DNA from: Brassica napus
Taxonomy: Eukaryota; Streptophyta; Magnoliopsida; Brassicales; Brassicaceae
Assembly (NCBI RefSeq): GCF_020379485.1
Contig: NC_063450.1
Span: 51,793,374 to 51,857,373 of the forward strand
Reading direction: 5' to 3'
DNA: 64,000 bases
Position numbers and translations under genes: made by a program. Of the stretch, positions 47,635 to 58,759 are shown piece after piece. Under the pieces are notes generated by a model. It saw only the letters and a list, made by a program, of their open reading frames with translations, ran no database searches and had not been told where the DNA came from. Numbering within the stretch: position 1 is the stretch's first letter; each line of letters begins with the position of its first letter.

Positions 47635-50600
47635 TAACTAAACGGCTGAGGAATTCGTCGTTTTCAGTTGTATATAAATAAGACTCATATCGACTTTGCA
47701 ACACACAGCCAGCTTCACCTAATACCTTCTTATTATTACTCCTCTCTCCCCCGGAATCCGTATGATTGAGTGAAACGGTGGTCACAGTTGTCATTTAAGT
47801 GCTACTTATCCGTCGTCGTTTGGAGGGTTTTTTTGAAGTGAAGGAAGGGAGAGATGTCGAGTCTTGAGAATATAAAGAACGAGACTGTTGATCTGGTAAC
47901 AATTTTTTATCTCTCTGTTTATGATCATCATGCCCAATGGATTTTTTTTTTTTTTTTTTAACTGGGGGCATTATTATAAATTTTGAATCAGTTCCGACCA
48001 AGTTCTTTGTTTTTAAGACAAAACATTTCTCTTTCTGAAGATATATTATCAATGTTCTTGTGCACGTGAATGTCTGACTAACTTCAAACTGTTTGATTTT
48101 CTTGCAGGAGAAATGTCCAATAGAGGAAGTTTTCCAGCAGCTTAAATGTACTAAGGAAGGTTTGACGACTCAGGAAGGGGAAGCCAGGGTTCAGATCTTT
48201 GGCTACAACAAGCTCGAAGAGAAAAAGGTCTTTTAACTTCTTTTTTGTTTTCTTTTGCTATTTTCATTTTAGTCTTTGTTTGCTTACTAAAATGTCTATG
48301 CACAATGAATATTTACAGGAAAGCAAGATTCTCAAGTTTTTGGGGTTTATGTGGAATCCTCTTTCATGGGTCATGGAAGCTGCTGCCATCATGGCTATTG
48401 CTTTGGCCAACGGTGACGGTAGGCCTCCGGATTGGCAAGACTTTGTCGGTATCATCTGTCTTCTTGTCATCAACTCTACCATCAGTTTCATCGAAGAGAA
48501 CAACGCCGGTAATGCCGCTGCTGCTCTCATGGCCGGTCTTGCTCCTAAAACCAAGGTTTGTCATAGGATAATTATTTGTGAAGTTGGTATTATTAAATTC
48601 GAACTTATTATACGGACGTCCAACTTAAAATCAATTTACGATAACTAGATTGGTTCTATTATTTTATATATTAGTTAATTATTTTTCCAACTATCTATTG
48701 GTTTGAAACTTTATAATTGTGATGTTTCTCTGTTTTCAGGTTCTTAGGGATGGGAAATGGAGTGAACAAGAAGCTGCTATTCTTGTCCCAGGAGATATCG
48801 TTAGCATTAAACTTGGAGACATCATCCCTGCCGATGCTCGTCTTCTCGAAGGTGATCCTTTAAAGGTGGACCAGTCTGCTCTTACCGGAGAGTCCCTCCC
48901 AGTGACCAAGCACCCTGGTCAAGGAGTTTTCTCTGGCTCAACCTGTAAACAAGGAGAGATCGAAGCCGTCGTAATCGCCACAGGTGTCCACACCTTCTTT
49001 GGTAAAGCTGCTCATCTTGTGGACAGCACAAACCAAGTTGGACATTTCCAGAAGGTTCTTACAGCCATTGGGAACTTCTGTATCTGTTCCATTGCCATCG
49101 GTATGGTGATTGAGATTCTCGTCATGTACCCTATCCAGCGCCGAAAGTACAGAGACGGTATTGATAACCTCTTGGTCCTATTGATCGGTGGTATCCCTAT
49201 TGCTATGCCCACGGTCTTGTCTGTCACCATGGCTATTGGCTCTCACAAGCTTGCTCAGCAAGGTGCCATCACCAAACGTATGACGGCCATTGAAGAAATG
49301 GCTGGAATGGATGTGCTGTGCAGTGACAAAACCGGGACGCTGACTCTCAACAAACTGAGTGTGGATAAAAACTTGGTGGAGGTTTTCTGCAAGGGTGTGG
49401 AGAAAGACCAAGTTCTTTTGTTTGCGGCTATGGCTTCAAGAATTGAGAACCAGGACGCCATCGATGCAGCCATGGTTGGGATGCTTGCTGATCCAAAGGA
49501 GGCCAGAGCTGGAATTAGGGAGGTTCACTTCCTTCCATTCAATCCTACTGATAAGAGAACTGCTTTAACTTACATCGACTCTAGTGGTAACTGGCACAGA
49601 GTCAGTAAAGGTGCTCCCGAGCAGATCCTCGAGCTTTGCAAAGCCAGCAATGACCTTAGCAAGAGGGTGCTCGATATTATCGAAAAGTATGCCGAGCGTG
49701 GTCTCAGGTCCTTGGCTGTTTCTCGCCAGGTACTTAACTTGTTTGCTTTGATGATGCATGTTTTTTTCAAGTAACATATATTCATTAGTTTGTGTTCATG
49801 TCTCCTTCTTTAGACGGTGCCAGAGAAAACAAAGGAAAGCCCAGGTGGACGGTGGGAGTTTGTTGGCTTGTTGCCACTTTTTGATCCCCCAAGGCATGAC
49901 AGTGCCGAAACCATTCGAAGGGCTTTGCATCTTGGTGTTAACGTCAAGATGATCACTGGTAATACTAATAATCACGCCTCACTCTTCAATCTTTTATTAG
50001 GGAAAAAATATCTCACATCAGAAAAAGTTGGAAATAATCTTATAAAATATGTGTTAATATATTTATTACCAATTGGTTTTGAGTCTGAAACCCGTCCCCA
50101 CTAATATTCTCTTGGACGATGTATGTGACCAGGTGACCAACTTGCTATTGGAAAGGAAACTGGTCGCAGACTTGGAATGGGAACAAACATGTACCCGTCC
50201 TCGGCTCTTCTAGGCAATCACAAGGACCCAGCACTTGCCAACATTCCTGTTGAGGACTTGATCGAACAGGCTGATGGTTTTGCTGGAGTCTTCCCAGGTT
50301 ATTATCTTCTTCTTCTTTTTCTCTTTTTAATTATGTCAATGCTTAGGGATCTAAGCTTAGATCTAAGCTTCTTTGTTTTGGACACTATAGAGCACAAATA
50401 CGAAATCGTGAAGAAGCTGCAAGAGAGGAAGCATATTGTTGGAATGACTGGTGATGGTGTCAACGATGCTCCTGCTTTGAAGAAAGCTGATATTGGTATC
50501 GCTGTGGATGATGCTACGGACGCTGCTCGGGGTGCTTCAGATATCGTTCTCACTGAGCCTGGACTCAGCGTTATCATCAGTGCTGTCCTCACCAGCAGAG

Positions 50601-51718
50601 CTATTTTCCAGAGAATGAAGAACTATACTATATATGCGGTCTCAATCACAATCCGTATCGTGCTTGGTTTCATGCTTATTGCTTTGATATGGAAGTTTGA
50701 CTTCTCAGCATTTATGGTTCTGATCATTGCCATTCTTAACGATGGTGAGCAACACTGTCCCTTATTGTTTAAATCCTCAAAACTCTTATTTATTTTGACA
50801 AAAATCGAATCTCTTATTTATACAAGTTACTTATATATCTTATGTGTTTTTTATAGGTACCATCATGACCATTTCAAAGGACAGAGTCACGCCATCTCCC
50901 ACACCTGACAGCTGGAAACTTAGAGAAATTTTTGCTACTGGGGTTGTGCTTGGAAGCTACCTAGCCGTCATGACTGTTGTTTTCTTCTGGTTGGCAAACG
51001 AGACAGACTTTTTCTCGGTAATAATATAATATATATATGTCTTCTTTGCTAATTGTATAGAGTTGTAAACTAACCTTCACTTTCGGTTCGCAGAACGTGT
51101 TTGGTGTGAGGTCCATCAAGGGTAATGAACACGAGTTAATGAGTGCATTGTATTTACAAGTTAGTATCATTAGTCAAGCTCTAATCTTTGTCACAAGATC
51201 AAGGAGTTGGTCCTTTGTTGAACGTCCTGGAGCATTGCTGATGATTGCTTTCCTCATTGCACAACTTGTAAGAAGATCATGATCGATACTAAACATTTTG
51301 AGGGATTTTTCTCACTGTTTTTATGTTACTTTTAAACATCAGGTTGCCACTTTGATTGCGGTCTACGCCAACTGGGAGTTCGCAGAGGTTAGAGGTATTG
51401 GATGGGGATGGGCTGGAGTGATATGGCTATACAGTATTATAACATACTTCCCACTGGACATTCTCAAGTTTGCCATTCGCTACATCTTGAGTGGAAAGGC
51501 TTGGCTCAACATGACTGAGAACAGGACGGCTTTAACGACCAAGAAAGATTTCGGAAAAGAAGAGAGGGAGGCTCAATGGGCTGTTGCTCAGAGGACACTT
51601 CACGGTTTGCAGCCAAAAGAACCTGTTCACATCATTCCTGAGCAAGGAACTTACAGAGAATTGTCTGAGATTGCTGAGCAAGCCAAGAGAAGAGCTGAGA
51701 TCGCTAGGTATACTAAAC
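47635..51718. repeat. near-identical 4.08-kb tract shared with 25948-30030 (inverted)
   Basis: See the partner tract. It covers the core promoter, 5' UTR, exons 1-10 and introns 1-9 of copy 3. The first mismatches outside are at 47634 and 51719. Confidence 0.9.
47671..47680 (+). promoter_or_regulatory. TATA box of AHA2 copy 3
   Basis: TATATAAATA, 174 bp upstream of the ATG, inside the near-identical tract. Confidence 0.75.
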
Positions 51719-51895
51719 TTTTTATCGTAACCTTTTTAAGTATTACCGATTCTTTGACTGGGACTAAACACTAACTGAATGTTTTTATATGTTAACAACA
51801 GGCTTAGGGAGCTGCACACACTCAAGGGACATGTGGAATCAGTAGCGAAGCTAAAGGGCTTGGACATTGAAACTCCAGGCCACTACACTGTCTAG
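47854..51895 (+). CDS. AHA2: plasma-membrane H+-ATPase (AHA2 type), copy 3, 11 coding exons
   Basis: Exons 47854-47895, 48108-48227, 48319-48555, 48740-49729, 49814-49958, 50133-50297, 50391-50744, 50857-51017, 51094-51267, 51343-51707 and 51802-51895 join into 2847 nt, 948 residues, starting [14 protein letters not shown]. Actuator TGES, phosphorylation loop CSDKTGT (Asp329), hinge TGDGVNDAP, transmembrane Asp684 and C-terminal [11 protein letters not shown] are intact, so a working autoinhibited pump regulated by Thr947 phosphorylation and 14-3-3 binding is expected from family knowledge. Residues are the same as copy 2 through exon 10; copy 1 is more distant. This gene faces away from copy 2, with an 18-kb spacer between their promoters. 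The 3' UTR region is tandemly duplicated downstream. Confidence 0.97.
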
Positions 51896-52637
51896 TCACA
51901 AAAAGAAGAACAAACCAAACAAATGATTGATCTTTTTCCCTTGTTTCTGTTTTCTATATTTTTTATCCTTCTCTTCACGACCTCTTGAGGTTATTATGAG
52001 AGAGCTTGCTATGTTTAGCAAGAGCAAGTCTATTAATTTCAAGTTTGCAAGAGAATAAAATTCTTGAATCCACCAAAAAAGTAATATTTTGAAACTTTAT
52101 AAATGAAAATGTTTTTTTTTATTTGTGTCTATTACATATCAGTATAAGCTCTTTATATATAAAGCTCAAAAGCATAAACGTACAAACCTATAAAATTAAA
52201 AGAAAACACCCAAAACATAAATATGTAAATCTGTTGAAAAAGAAAATAAAGATGAAATCTTTTTTTACAGTTTGTCACTTCCAAAGAAGAGCAAACCAAA
52301 CAATTGATCTTTTTCCCGTGCATTTGTTTTTTTTTTTTTGCTTTTCCTTGAGGTTATTGTGTAAAATCTTGCTATGTTTAGCAAGAGCTAAGTCTTTTAT
52401 TCAAGTTTGCAAGAATAAAATTCTTGAACCTACCCAAAAGTAAAATTTTCGAACCTTTTATTAATGAAAATCATTTCTAAAAATTTGTGTCTAGTACATC
52501 AAAAGCTATATACATAAATCTCAAAGTAAAAGATAAAAAAAAGAAGTAAATTCATAAATATAAAAACCTGTAAAATTAAAAGAAATAACCCAGTAACTTA
52601 AATGTGTAAATCTGTTGAAAACGAAAATAAATATGAA
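51896..52637 (+). repeat. tandem duplication of the AHA2 copy 3 3'-UTR region
   Basis: Unit 1 (about 51896-52257) and unit 2 (about 52262-52637) share, in order, AAGAAGAGCAAACC-like, TTGAGGTTATT, TTGCTATGTTTAGCAAGAGC, CAAGTTTGCAAGA, AATAAAATTCTTGAA and AATCTGTTGAAAA. Copies 1 and 2 of the gene have only one such unit (around 12600-12740 and 25610-25770). Each unit holds an AATAAA, so two alternative poly-A regions are possible. Confidence 0.8.
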
Positions 52638-52644
52638 GTGACTG

Positions 52645-52747
52645 AACTTGCAAAAAGTAAAAAGACATGCACAATATTAGTCATCGATAATTCTGAATGC
52701 ATGGTCAAATGACTTATATTGTACATGCGTCCTACTTTTTGCAAGTT
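52645..52747. repeat. 103-bp fold-back inverted repeat
   Basis: AACTTGCAAAAAGTAAAAAG ... pairs with ... CCTACTTTTTGCAAGTT, and the inner parts (GCACAATATTAGTCA / TGACTTATATTGTAC) also pair, leaving a loop of about 25 bp. A small MITE-like hairpin; no clear target duplication. Confidence 0.75.
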
Positions 52748-52897
52748 TAGAATAGAAACTTTATTGGTTGAGATTTTTATTCTAATTTTATCATTTATTC
52801 TTATTTTTATTATAAATTTTTGCAAGTTAAGAGTAGAAACTTTATTGGTTGAGTTTTTTAATATTATCATTTATTCATATTGTTATTGTAATTTTTA
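52736..52897 (+). repeat. two-copy 81-bp tandem repeat
   Basis: TTTTTGCAAGTTTAGAATAG and TTTTTGCAAGTTAAGAGTAG start at 52736 and 52817, each followed by AAACTTTATTGGTTGAG. It overlaps the right arm of the fold-back repeat, which may have primed the duplication. Confidence 0.85.
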
Positions 52898-53290
52898 TAA
52901 TCACAAATTGGTTGATATCTTTGAGTAAATAAATTCAAAAAATCGTGTTACTCCATATTCTTTTTTTTTTGTAACTGAACTCCATATTCTTCCAACTACA
53001 TTAAGATAAAGTGATAGTGAAGCTGTAAAAAGTAATGGTAAGAATTATTATTACAACTGATATTCTTTACATTTGTTATAGATAGATGATATTATTAATA
53101 TCTAGAAAACCCTTTATCAAAAAAAGATATGACAAAACAAAATATATAGATAGATAATTTTGCAAGAAGTTAATGGTACATAAACAAAACAAAATACATA
53201 GAATCATATATAGATACAAATCTGTTAATGTCTAGTTTACCAAACAAAAAACATCTGTTAGTGTAGATAAACTCAAATATAAACTCAAAT
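52898..53290. other. AT-rich upstream region of the fasciclin-like pseudogene
   Basis: Simple repeats (AAACAAAACAAAATA words, ATATATAGAT). A TATA-like TCTCTATATAAATAC is at about 53300-53314. Confidence 0.45.
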
Positions 53291-53401
53291 ATATTAATAC
53301 TCTCTATATAAATACTTGGACATCATTCATAATGAATACAAACCTAAAGCTCACTCAATACCAACAAAAAAACAAAAAAACTCTCTCAATTCTTCACCAC
53401 G

Positions 53402-54107
53402 GTGAGTCGATCAGTAATTCTAGCTTTTCTCTCAGCCTTCGCAGTAATGGCCGTTGTCTCCGGCACGGTGGAAGACACAATCCGAAGGGTTGTCGATGCC
53501 TTGGCTGACGCCTCTTTTGAAGAGTGGTCAGCTACTTTTATTGAAACTAGTGATAAAATCCGTGGCGACGTTCTCGGATCAACGCTCTTCATCCCAGACA
53601 TCTCGGCCAACTTGTCCGGTCGCGAAGACAGACACAAGGTGGCTGCGTACCACATTGTCACAGAGAGACTTGATTATTTTGATCTTCTCTCCAAGCCAAA
53701 TCAAACGCGACTACCGACTCTTCTCAAGGACTAGTAACCAACAATTCAGAGTTTGGTTTTAGTGTCAACAGCGTTCTCGTCACAGAAACTGAGGTCTTTG
53801 CCGATAGATACATTGCCATTCACCGCATTGCATCACCCCTGGATTTCAAAACTTACGGTCGCACTGACTCTAAGCCTAGTGGCCACCCTTGAACGCCACC
53901 TTGAACCTGAGAAACAATCTACTTCAAATGAGGGTAAAGAATTGGTACTTTTCTTGCAGGATATTCGATTCTTGTTCGCAACACAACTGAAAGTGGCTTA
54001 ACTCTCGACTGTGTCAACGTGACGGAGCTAGACAAATTTGTTGTCATCCACTACATCATGTTTCCCCTCGATTTCACAACATACAGCTGGTTGTCATCAA
54101 CTGAATA
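53402..54107 (+). pseudogene. decayed fasciclin-like (FAS1-domain) protein gene
   Basis: From a GTG at 53402 the frame gives a hydrophobic signal-like start (SVILAFLSAFAVMAVVSG), then ADASFEEWSATFIE, TLFIPDISANLSG and AAYHIVTERLDYFDLL with TRLPTLLKD, then stops at 53732. The continuation lies in another frame (VTNNSEFGFSVNSVLVTETE, then IAIHRIASPLDFKTYG). A further piece follows near 53960-54107 (LTLDCVNVTELDKFVVIHYI, PLDFTTYS). YHIV...RLPTLL and the IAIH...PLDF block match plant FAS1-domain proteins such as the FLA19-21 group. No ATG is available where the start should be, and the frame shifts after LPTLLKD, so I call it a pseudogene. An intact gene with an unusual intron is less likely. Confidence 0.65.
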
Positions 54108-54875
54108 GATTTATTTATTGGAATTATTCATTGTCTTCGTTTTGTGCCGTTAAAAGAGGTGTCAGAATTAGATTTCATCTTTAAACATGGGGTCAATTGT
54201 ACATGAATCAACCAATTTTTTTACACTAACAAACTCACATATAAACAAAAGAAAGAAAAAAAAAACTAAAAATCATGGGTTCATATGACCCCCTCCTCTT
54301 TAAATAATTCCTCCACTGTGTACAATAGATGTACCTTCAACTTTTGGTAAGTAATGTGACTATGACCAAGCATAATTGTGCTTTCAATTACTCTTAAAAC
54401 AATAACTGAGAGGTGGAATGGATTTAGAATATGAAATGCGAGGAAGAGAATGAAATGAAGCTTATAAAAGTTACATAATTTCACATTTTGCCAATAATAG
54501 CTAGAGATAATTGAGATGTATATGGTGCATAAACATTAATTAAGGACTAACGCATTTGAAAAACTTAAACAAATACGTAAGACTGATGATATTTGAATTA
54601 TTATTTTTAGCTGTTTGTATTTTTTTTATAACACTTTAGCTGGTTGTATAAACACAAAAAATATAGTATTAATGTTTAAGATATATATAGTATTGGGAAG
54701 ATGAGGTTTTCATATTCTTTAGGACATTAACAAATAATATTGTTGGTAATAAAAAAAAAAAATTAAATTATTTTTAAAATAAATGTTTAATTAGATTACG
54801 AAACCATTCTTCTGAAAAAAAACATGATGTTCAAAAGATCATTCCCCAAACAAAATTATACTTACATAAATTGAC
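54108..54875. other. AT-rich intergenic, no gene
   Basis: Poly-A/T tracts only. A 67-codon minus frame at 54281-54484 has no recognisable features. Confidence 0.5.
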
Positions 54876-54878
54876 TTA

Positions 54879-55288
54879 TGGGGGGTTAGTGGGAGATGAA
54901 TTTAGGTAGAGTTGATTGATTTTAAGAATCAAGATATTTGTTAAATTTATAAAAAGTTCTAATGAGTTTTTCATATTTAAAAAGTCTATGAAAGTGTTCT
55001 ACTATAATGATTTTGAGAATCTTGAGTATATATGTAATATTTTGAAAATCTTGTGTTATGAGTTAAAAAGTTAAGAAGTCAAGTTCCAATAACACTAGAT
55101 TTTGATTGAATTGAGAATCTTTAAAGTCCAAACTTTTTTAATAACAATGGATTTTATATGTCACTAAAGAATCATCAAACCAATAACACTTGATTTATTT
55201 TATAAGAATATTAGAATCCATTAGTCAACAACTATAGACTTTTAAAATTCTTACAATCATTATAAATGTTTCTCCCGATAACACCCCA
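54879..55288. mobile_element. Tourist-like (PIF/Harbinger) MITE, 410 bp, TTA duplication
   Basis: Flanked by TTA on both sides (54876-54878 and 55289-55291). Terminal inverted repeats: TGGGGGGTTAGTGGGAG at the left and, on the other strand from the right, TGGGGTGTTATCGGGAG. The interior is AT-rich and non-coding, with internal repeats of CCAATAACACT. A different family from the GAGCATGATTAA MITEs near the peroxidase. Confidence 0.85.
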
Positions 55289-55291
55289 TTA

Positions 55292-55674
55292 TAGTAGGTT
55301 TTTCTCTATTCATTTCTTCGGTAACTAGAGAAATGAATAATTTGGATAAATAAATTTCTTCAGTTAATTTAGTTGAAATCCAGCTTGCTAAAGTCTCAAA
55401 TGAAAGGATATCTCCTTACATAACATAATTGGGAGGTCATTAAATAACATAATTGATAAGTCAATACAATTATGATTCAGGATAGTACTATTTATAACTG
55501 GATTTAAAATCCACTAAAATAAATAATCCCAACATTAAAAAAAAAACTATTTGATACCAATAGTACTTTCCTTGCATGGAAATGTTCCAATAATGCAAAC
55601 TTCCCATTAAAAATAAATAAAGTCTTGAAAAGATTTGAGAAAACATAAAATAAACAGAACGCAGACGCACATCA
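55292..55674. other. intergenic, 3' side of the VEL1-like gene
   Basis: AT-rich; no gene. It probably includes the 3' UTR of the minus-strand VEL1-like gene. Confidence 0.5.
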
Positions 55675-58438
55675 CTAGTGCCACAACTTCATGCAGAATC
55701 CAGACTTGACAACCGCAGACGCACCATCCCCAACCGCAGAACAACGCTTAGCCAAAACGCGGTCGTTGAAAGTATGAACAAGCTGCTCAGCTAAATCCAC
55801 AGGATCATCAGCAAAAGTATCAATGAATATCTTCACAACTCTGATCTCTTGTGGCGTCGCTCTTAAACCATACCAAGTCAGAAACTTCTGTCTGAACTCT
55901 TTCTCAATGTGTCCTAAAGACTCAAGCTGTCTTATAACACTCACACAATGCTTAAAACCACTCTCTGATCCTCCGTTTGCTGAGTGATGATCACCGTTTT
56001 CTTTAACTGACTTCCCGTTTCTAGCTTGACGGTTCTTGGTTTGGTCTGACCTGAAGGGAGTGATAGGCAAACTAGCATCTGAACTGTTTCTGTTACTGAC
56101 AAGAGTTGTCGTAGTAACCGGAACAGCAGCTTCTTGTTGTTCCTCATCCAACAACACACTCCCTTCAACGTTCTTCTCAGTCTCCACAACAACGTTAGAA
56201 TCTTGTTTGTTGTGATTCTGAGGAGCAATGTAAACGTTGTTGGACTCAGCTTCAACGGAGGAAGGGTTAGAAGACAACGTGCTGCAGTTTGTTAGAGGGC
56301 TTTCGCTTCTTTCAACTACTTCTTCAGGACTACTACGAGTCAAGACATTGATCTCATCCACTCCCACTTCTCTAGTTCCGCTGAATGACACAACTTTGAA
56401 GCAATACTCAGACGCTGGAGCTAGGCCAGAGACAACGAATCTAGCGTTTGGAGTGAACAACGTGCAAGTAGACTTCTCCTGATACTCTTTCTCAGTGACC
56501 TTACGATGCCAGATACTGTAATGAACAATGTTTGCAGGTGAGGTGAGATCATTAGAGGCTAGAATCACAGTGAGTGAAGTGGCATTAACGTCCTCGAATC
56601 TGATCTTGGTTGGTGTATCTACAGACACCTCATTGCTCAAACCATAAGAAGGTTTAGTTTCAAGTGGTTGAAGAGAATCAAGAGCAGAAGAGCAAAGCTT
56701 CTGCACATCAGGTCCAGATCCTAGTCTGTTGACAATCCCTCTACCCATTTTCATAGGGAGACCAGAGAGAGGACCCACGTCAGCTTCAAGACTCTTCACA
56801 GCTTCATCCACCACCTCACAGACGTTTGAGAACTTAGTGGATCCCTTTATAAGCTTCTGGACTAGTAAAAGACGGTAGCAAAGAACGTCTACTCTTCTGG
56901 TTTCTTTAGCAATGGTCAGTTGCTTCTTCCAACACTCAAGCAAGCTGTTTGGTTTACCACAAGAGACGCAGTAGAAGCAGCAGCAACTCTCTTCACCTTC
57001 CTTGTCTTTAGCAAGACCGGACTTATCACTCTTGAAAGCACATTCAAGATGACAAGAGAATCCGCAAGATTCACCTTCAAACGGAGGATCAGAGCTGCAA
57101 GTTAACCAGAGACTAGGATCTTTATTATCATCATACTTAAGACAGATGCAACAAGAACACCTTCTGCAAAAGGAGTCTTCCTGTCTCATTACAGCCCTGC
57201 AAGCCAAATTGTTGCAGCTCCATGAGGCGTTGTTGTTGATGGTTGGAACAACATAACGAGTTGGGTTATCAACCTTCCTCGGCCTCTTTGAGTTTCTATG
57301 AAGAGGCAAAGAATCAGAAGAGCCTCTCTTGTTCCCATCATGGTCTCCGGAGTTTTTCTTGGATATGGTTTTTAGAAGAGTCTCTATGAGCTTGACTTTG
57401 GTCAAGCCGGTGTACTTTCTTTCTTTGCCCATTTCTGCGCAGAGGATCTGTAGAATGTCTTTGCGGCTCCATGCTTGCAACACTTCGGTGGCTAGATGTG
57501 GTTGCGTTGATAGTTCGTAGACAAGATGTATCTTCTCTTCAACACTCATTCCACTGGATTTAGATGAGTCACCTCCAGCTCCTGTTTATGGAAGAAGAAG
57601 AAAAGGGTGTGAACATTACAAGTTTTGACTCTTGAGTGAGGGTAGTTGAGAACAATGTTGTAATCAGAAACACACACAAAAGCATGCAAGACTATTATAG
57701 GAATCTGCCTTAAAAAGCTTGTTTCTGACTCTGATCTTGCACAAATGCTGATACTTTATGCAAACAAGATGCCAAAGCAAAAGACCATGTCCTTTAGAAT
57801 ACAATAAAAAAAAATGGACCAAGATCTCAAAAACAAAGAAGGATGAGAATAAGAGAACCAAAAGGATGATTCTTGTTAGGTCTAAGAACCCACATTCATC
57901 AAAGAATAAGAGAATCAAAGGATGACATATAATGGAATCTTATTCTATACAGAAGGAAAGCCATTTAGTCCTTTGACCCAACTATTAAACTAAAAAAAAA
58001 ACAATTCATCAACCAATGATAGTGGAAACAAAACAAACAAAGAATATGGAGTTAGAACTTAGAACCAACCAAGAAGAAAAGTGAAAGACAACACCATCAC
58101 TATCACCAATGAGAAAAACATATAAAAGCTTCACACTTTGATGAACAAACAAAAAAATTTAAGAACACAGTAATCTAAGATCAATAGCTATGTTAGTGAA
58201 TACTACAGTCACATTCAAGAGAGAGAAAACAAAATAAAGTCTCCAACTTTCAAAATTAAAAAAAAAACACACACACAAATTTGAACAATACAAATCAGCA
58301 TCCAAAGTTTCATAATTATTAGAACATTTTACATAGGGAACAACAACACAAAGAGACACAGATATCGATAAATCTTAAGCAACCAATGAAACCAAAAGTT
58401 ATACTAAAACATTACATACCATAACCAGAAGAATCCAT
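55675..58438 (-). CDS. VEL1: VIN3-like protein, VEL1/VIL2 type
   Basis: Two coding exons: 58420-58438 (MDSSGY plus one base) and 55675-57581, joined by an 838-bp GT-AG intron, giving 641 residues. The start is set by the first ATG after a 5' UTR intron. Residues about 15-80 form the N-terminal VIN3-family region (LQAWSRKDILQILCAEMGKE). A Cys-rich PHD zone follows at about 128-215 (SFCRRCSCCICLKYDDNKDP, FSCHLECAF, CCCFYCVSCGK). A helical segment leads to a fibronectin type III domain at about 320-415 and the C-terminal VEL domain (CVSVIRQLESLGHIEKEFRQ, LTWYGLRATPQEIRVVKIFI). From family knowledge, these proteins join PRC2 and help silence FLC-clade genes. The locus order PRX-AHA2-VEL1 supports orthology with Arabidopsis VEL1, which I remember as somewhat longer. 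Confidence 0.93.
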
Positions 58439-58488
58439 AGAGCCAAGAACGTTAAGACAAGTGATCAAACCCACATTACCATAAGAAC

Positions 58489-58562
58489 CTGTGATGTCAA
58501 GAACATGAGTTAGAGAAACCCAAACAGAGAGATCGGTGAAAAGACAAGAAAGATGGGCTTAC
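58489..58562 (-). other. 5' UTR intron of the VEL1-like gene
   Basis: On the minus strand CTTGTTTG/GTAAGCCC begins an intron (donor near 58562) ending TTGACATCACAG (near 58489), about 50 bp upstream of the ATG. Exon 1 upstream would lie at about 58563-58650, followed by CT-rich promoter sequence. Confidence 0.6.
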
Positions 58563-58759
58563 CAAACAAGAGAAGCTATACGTAGAGCAAAGAAACGTGT
58601 GTTTTCTCTCTCCCTCTTCGGAAGAAACAGAGAAGGGAGAGAGCCGATGTGTCCTGAGCAAAGGAAGAGAGAAGATGAGAGAACTATATGAGAAGAGGAA
58701 GGAGAGAGAGGTCTCTATAGAGAGATGAAGAGATTGAAGTTTATTGGTGGGACCCAAAA

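Larger units (their letters stand above)
42620..51895. repeat. right arm of the large inverted duplication
   Basis: Inverse of 25600-33840. Interrupted by the LINE at 42861-46371; sequences either side of that LINE (42620-42850 and 46372-46770) match adjacent parts of the left arm (33840-33600 and then 33600-33535, 32150-31795). Contains H+-ATPase copy 3. Confidence 0.85.

Noticed and set aside
58497..58757. 86-codon minus ORF upstream of the VEL1-like start as an upstream protein gene
   Set aside because: CT-rich promoter and leader sequence interrupted by the 5' UTR intron; low-complexity Ser/Leu translation.
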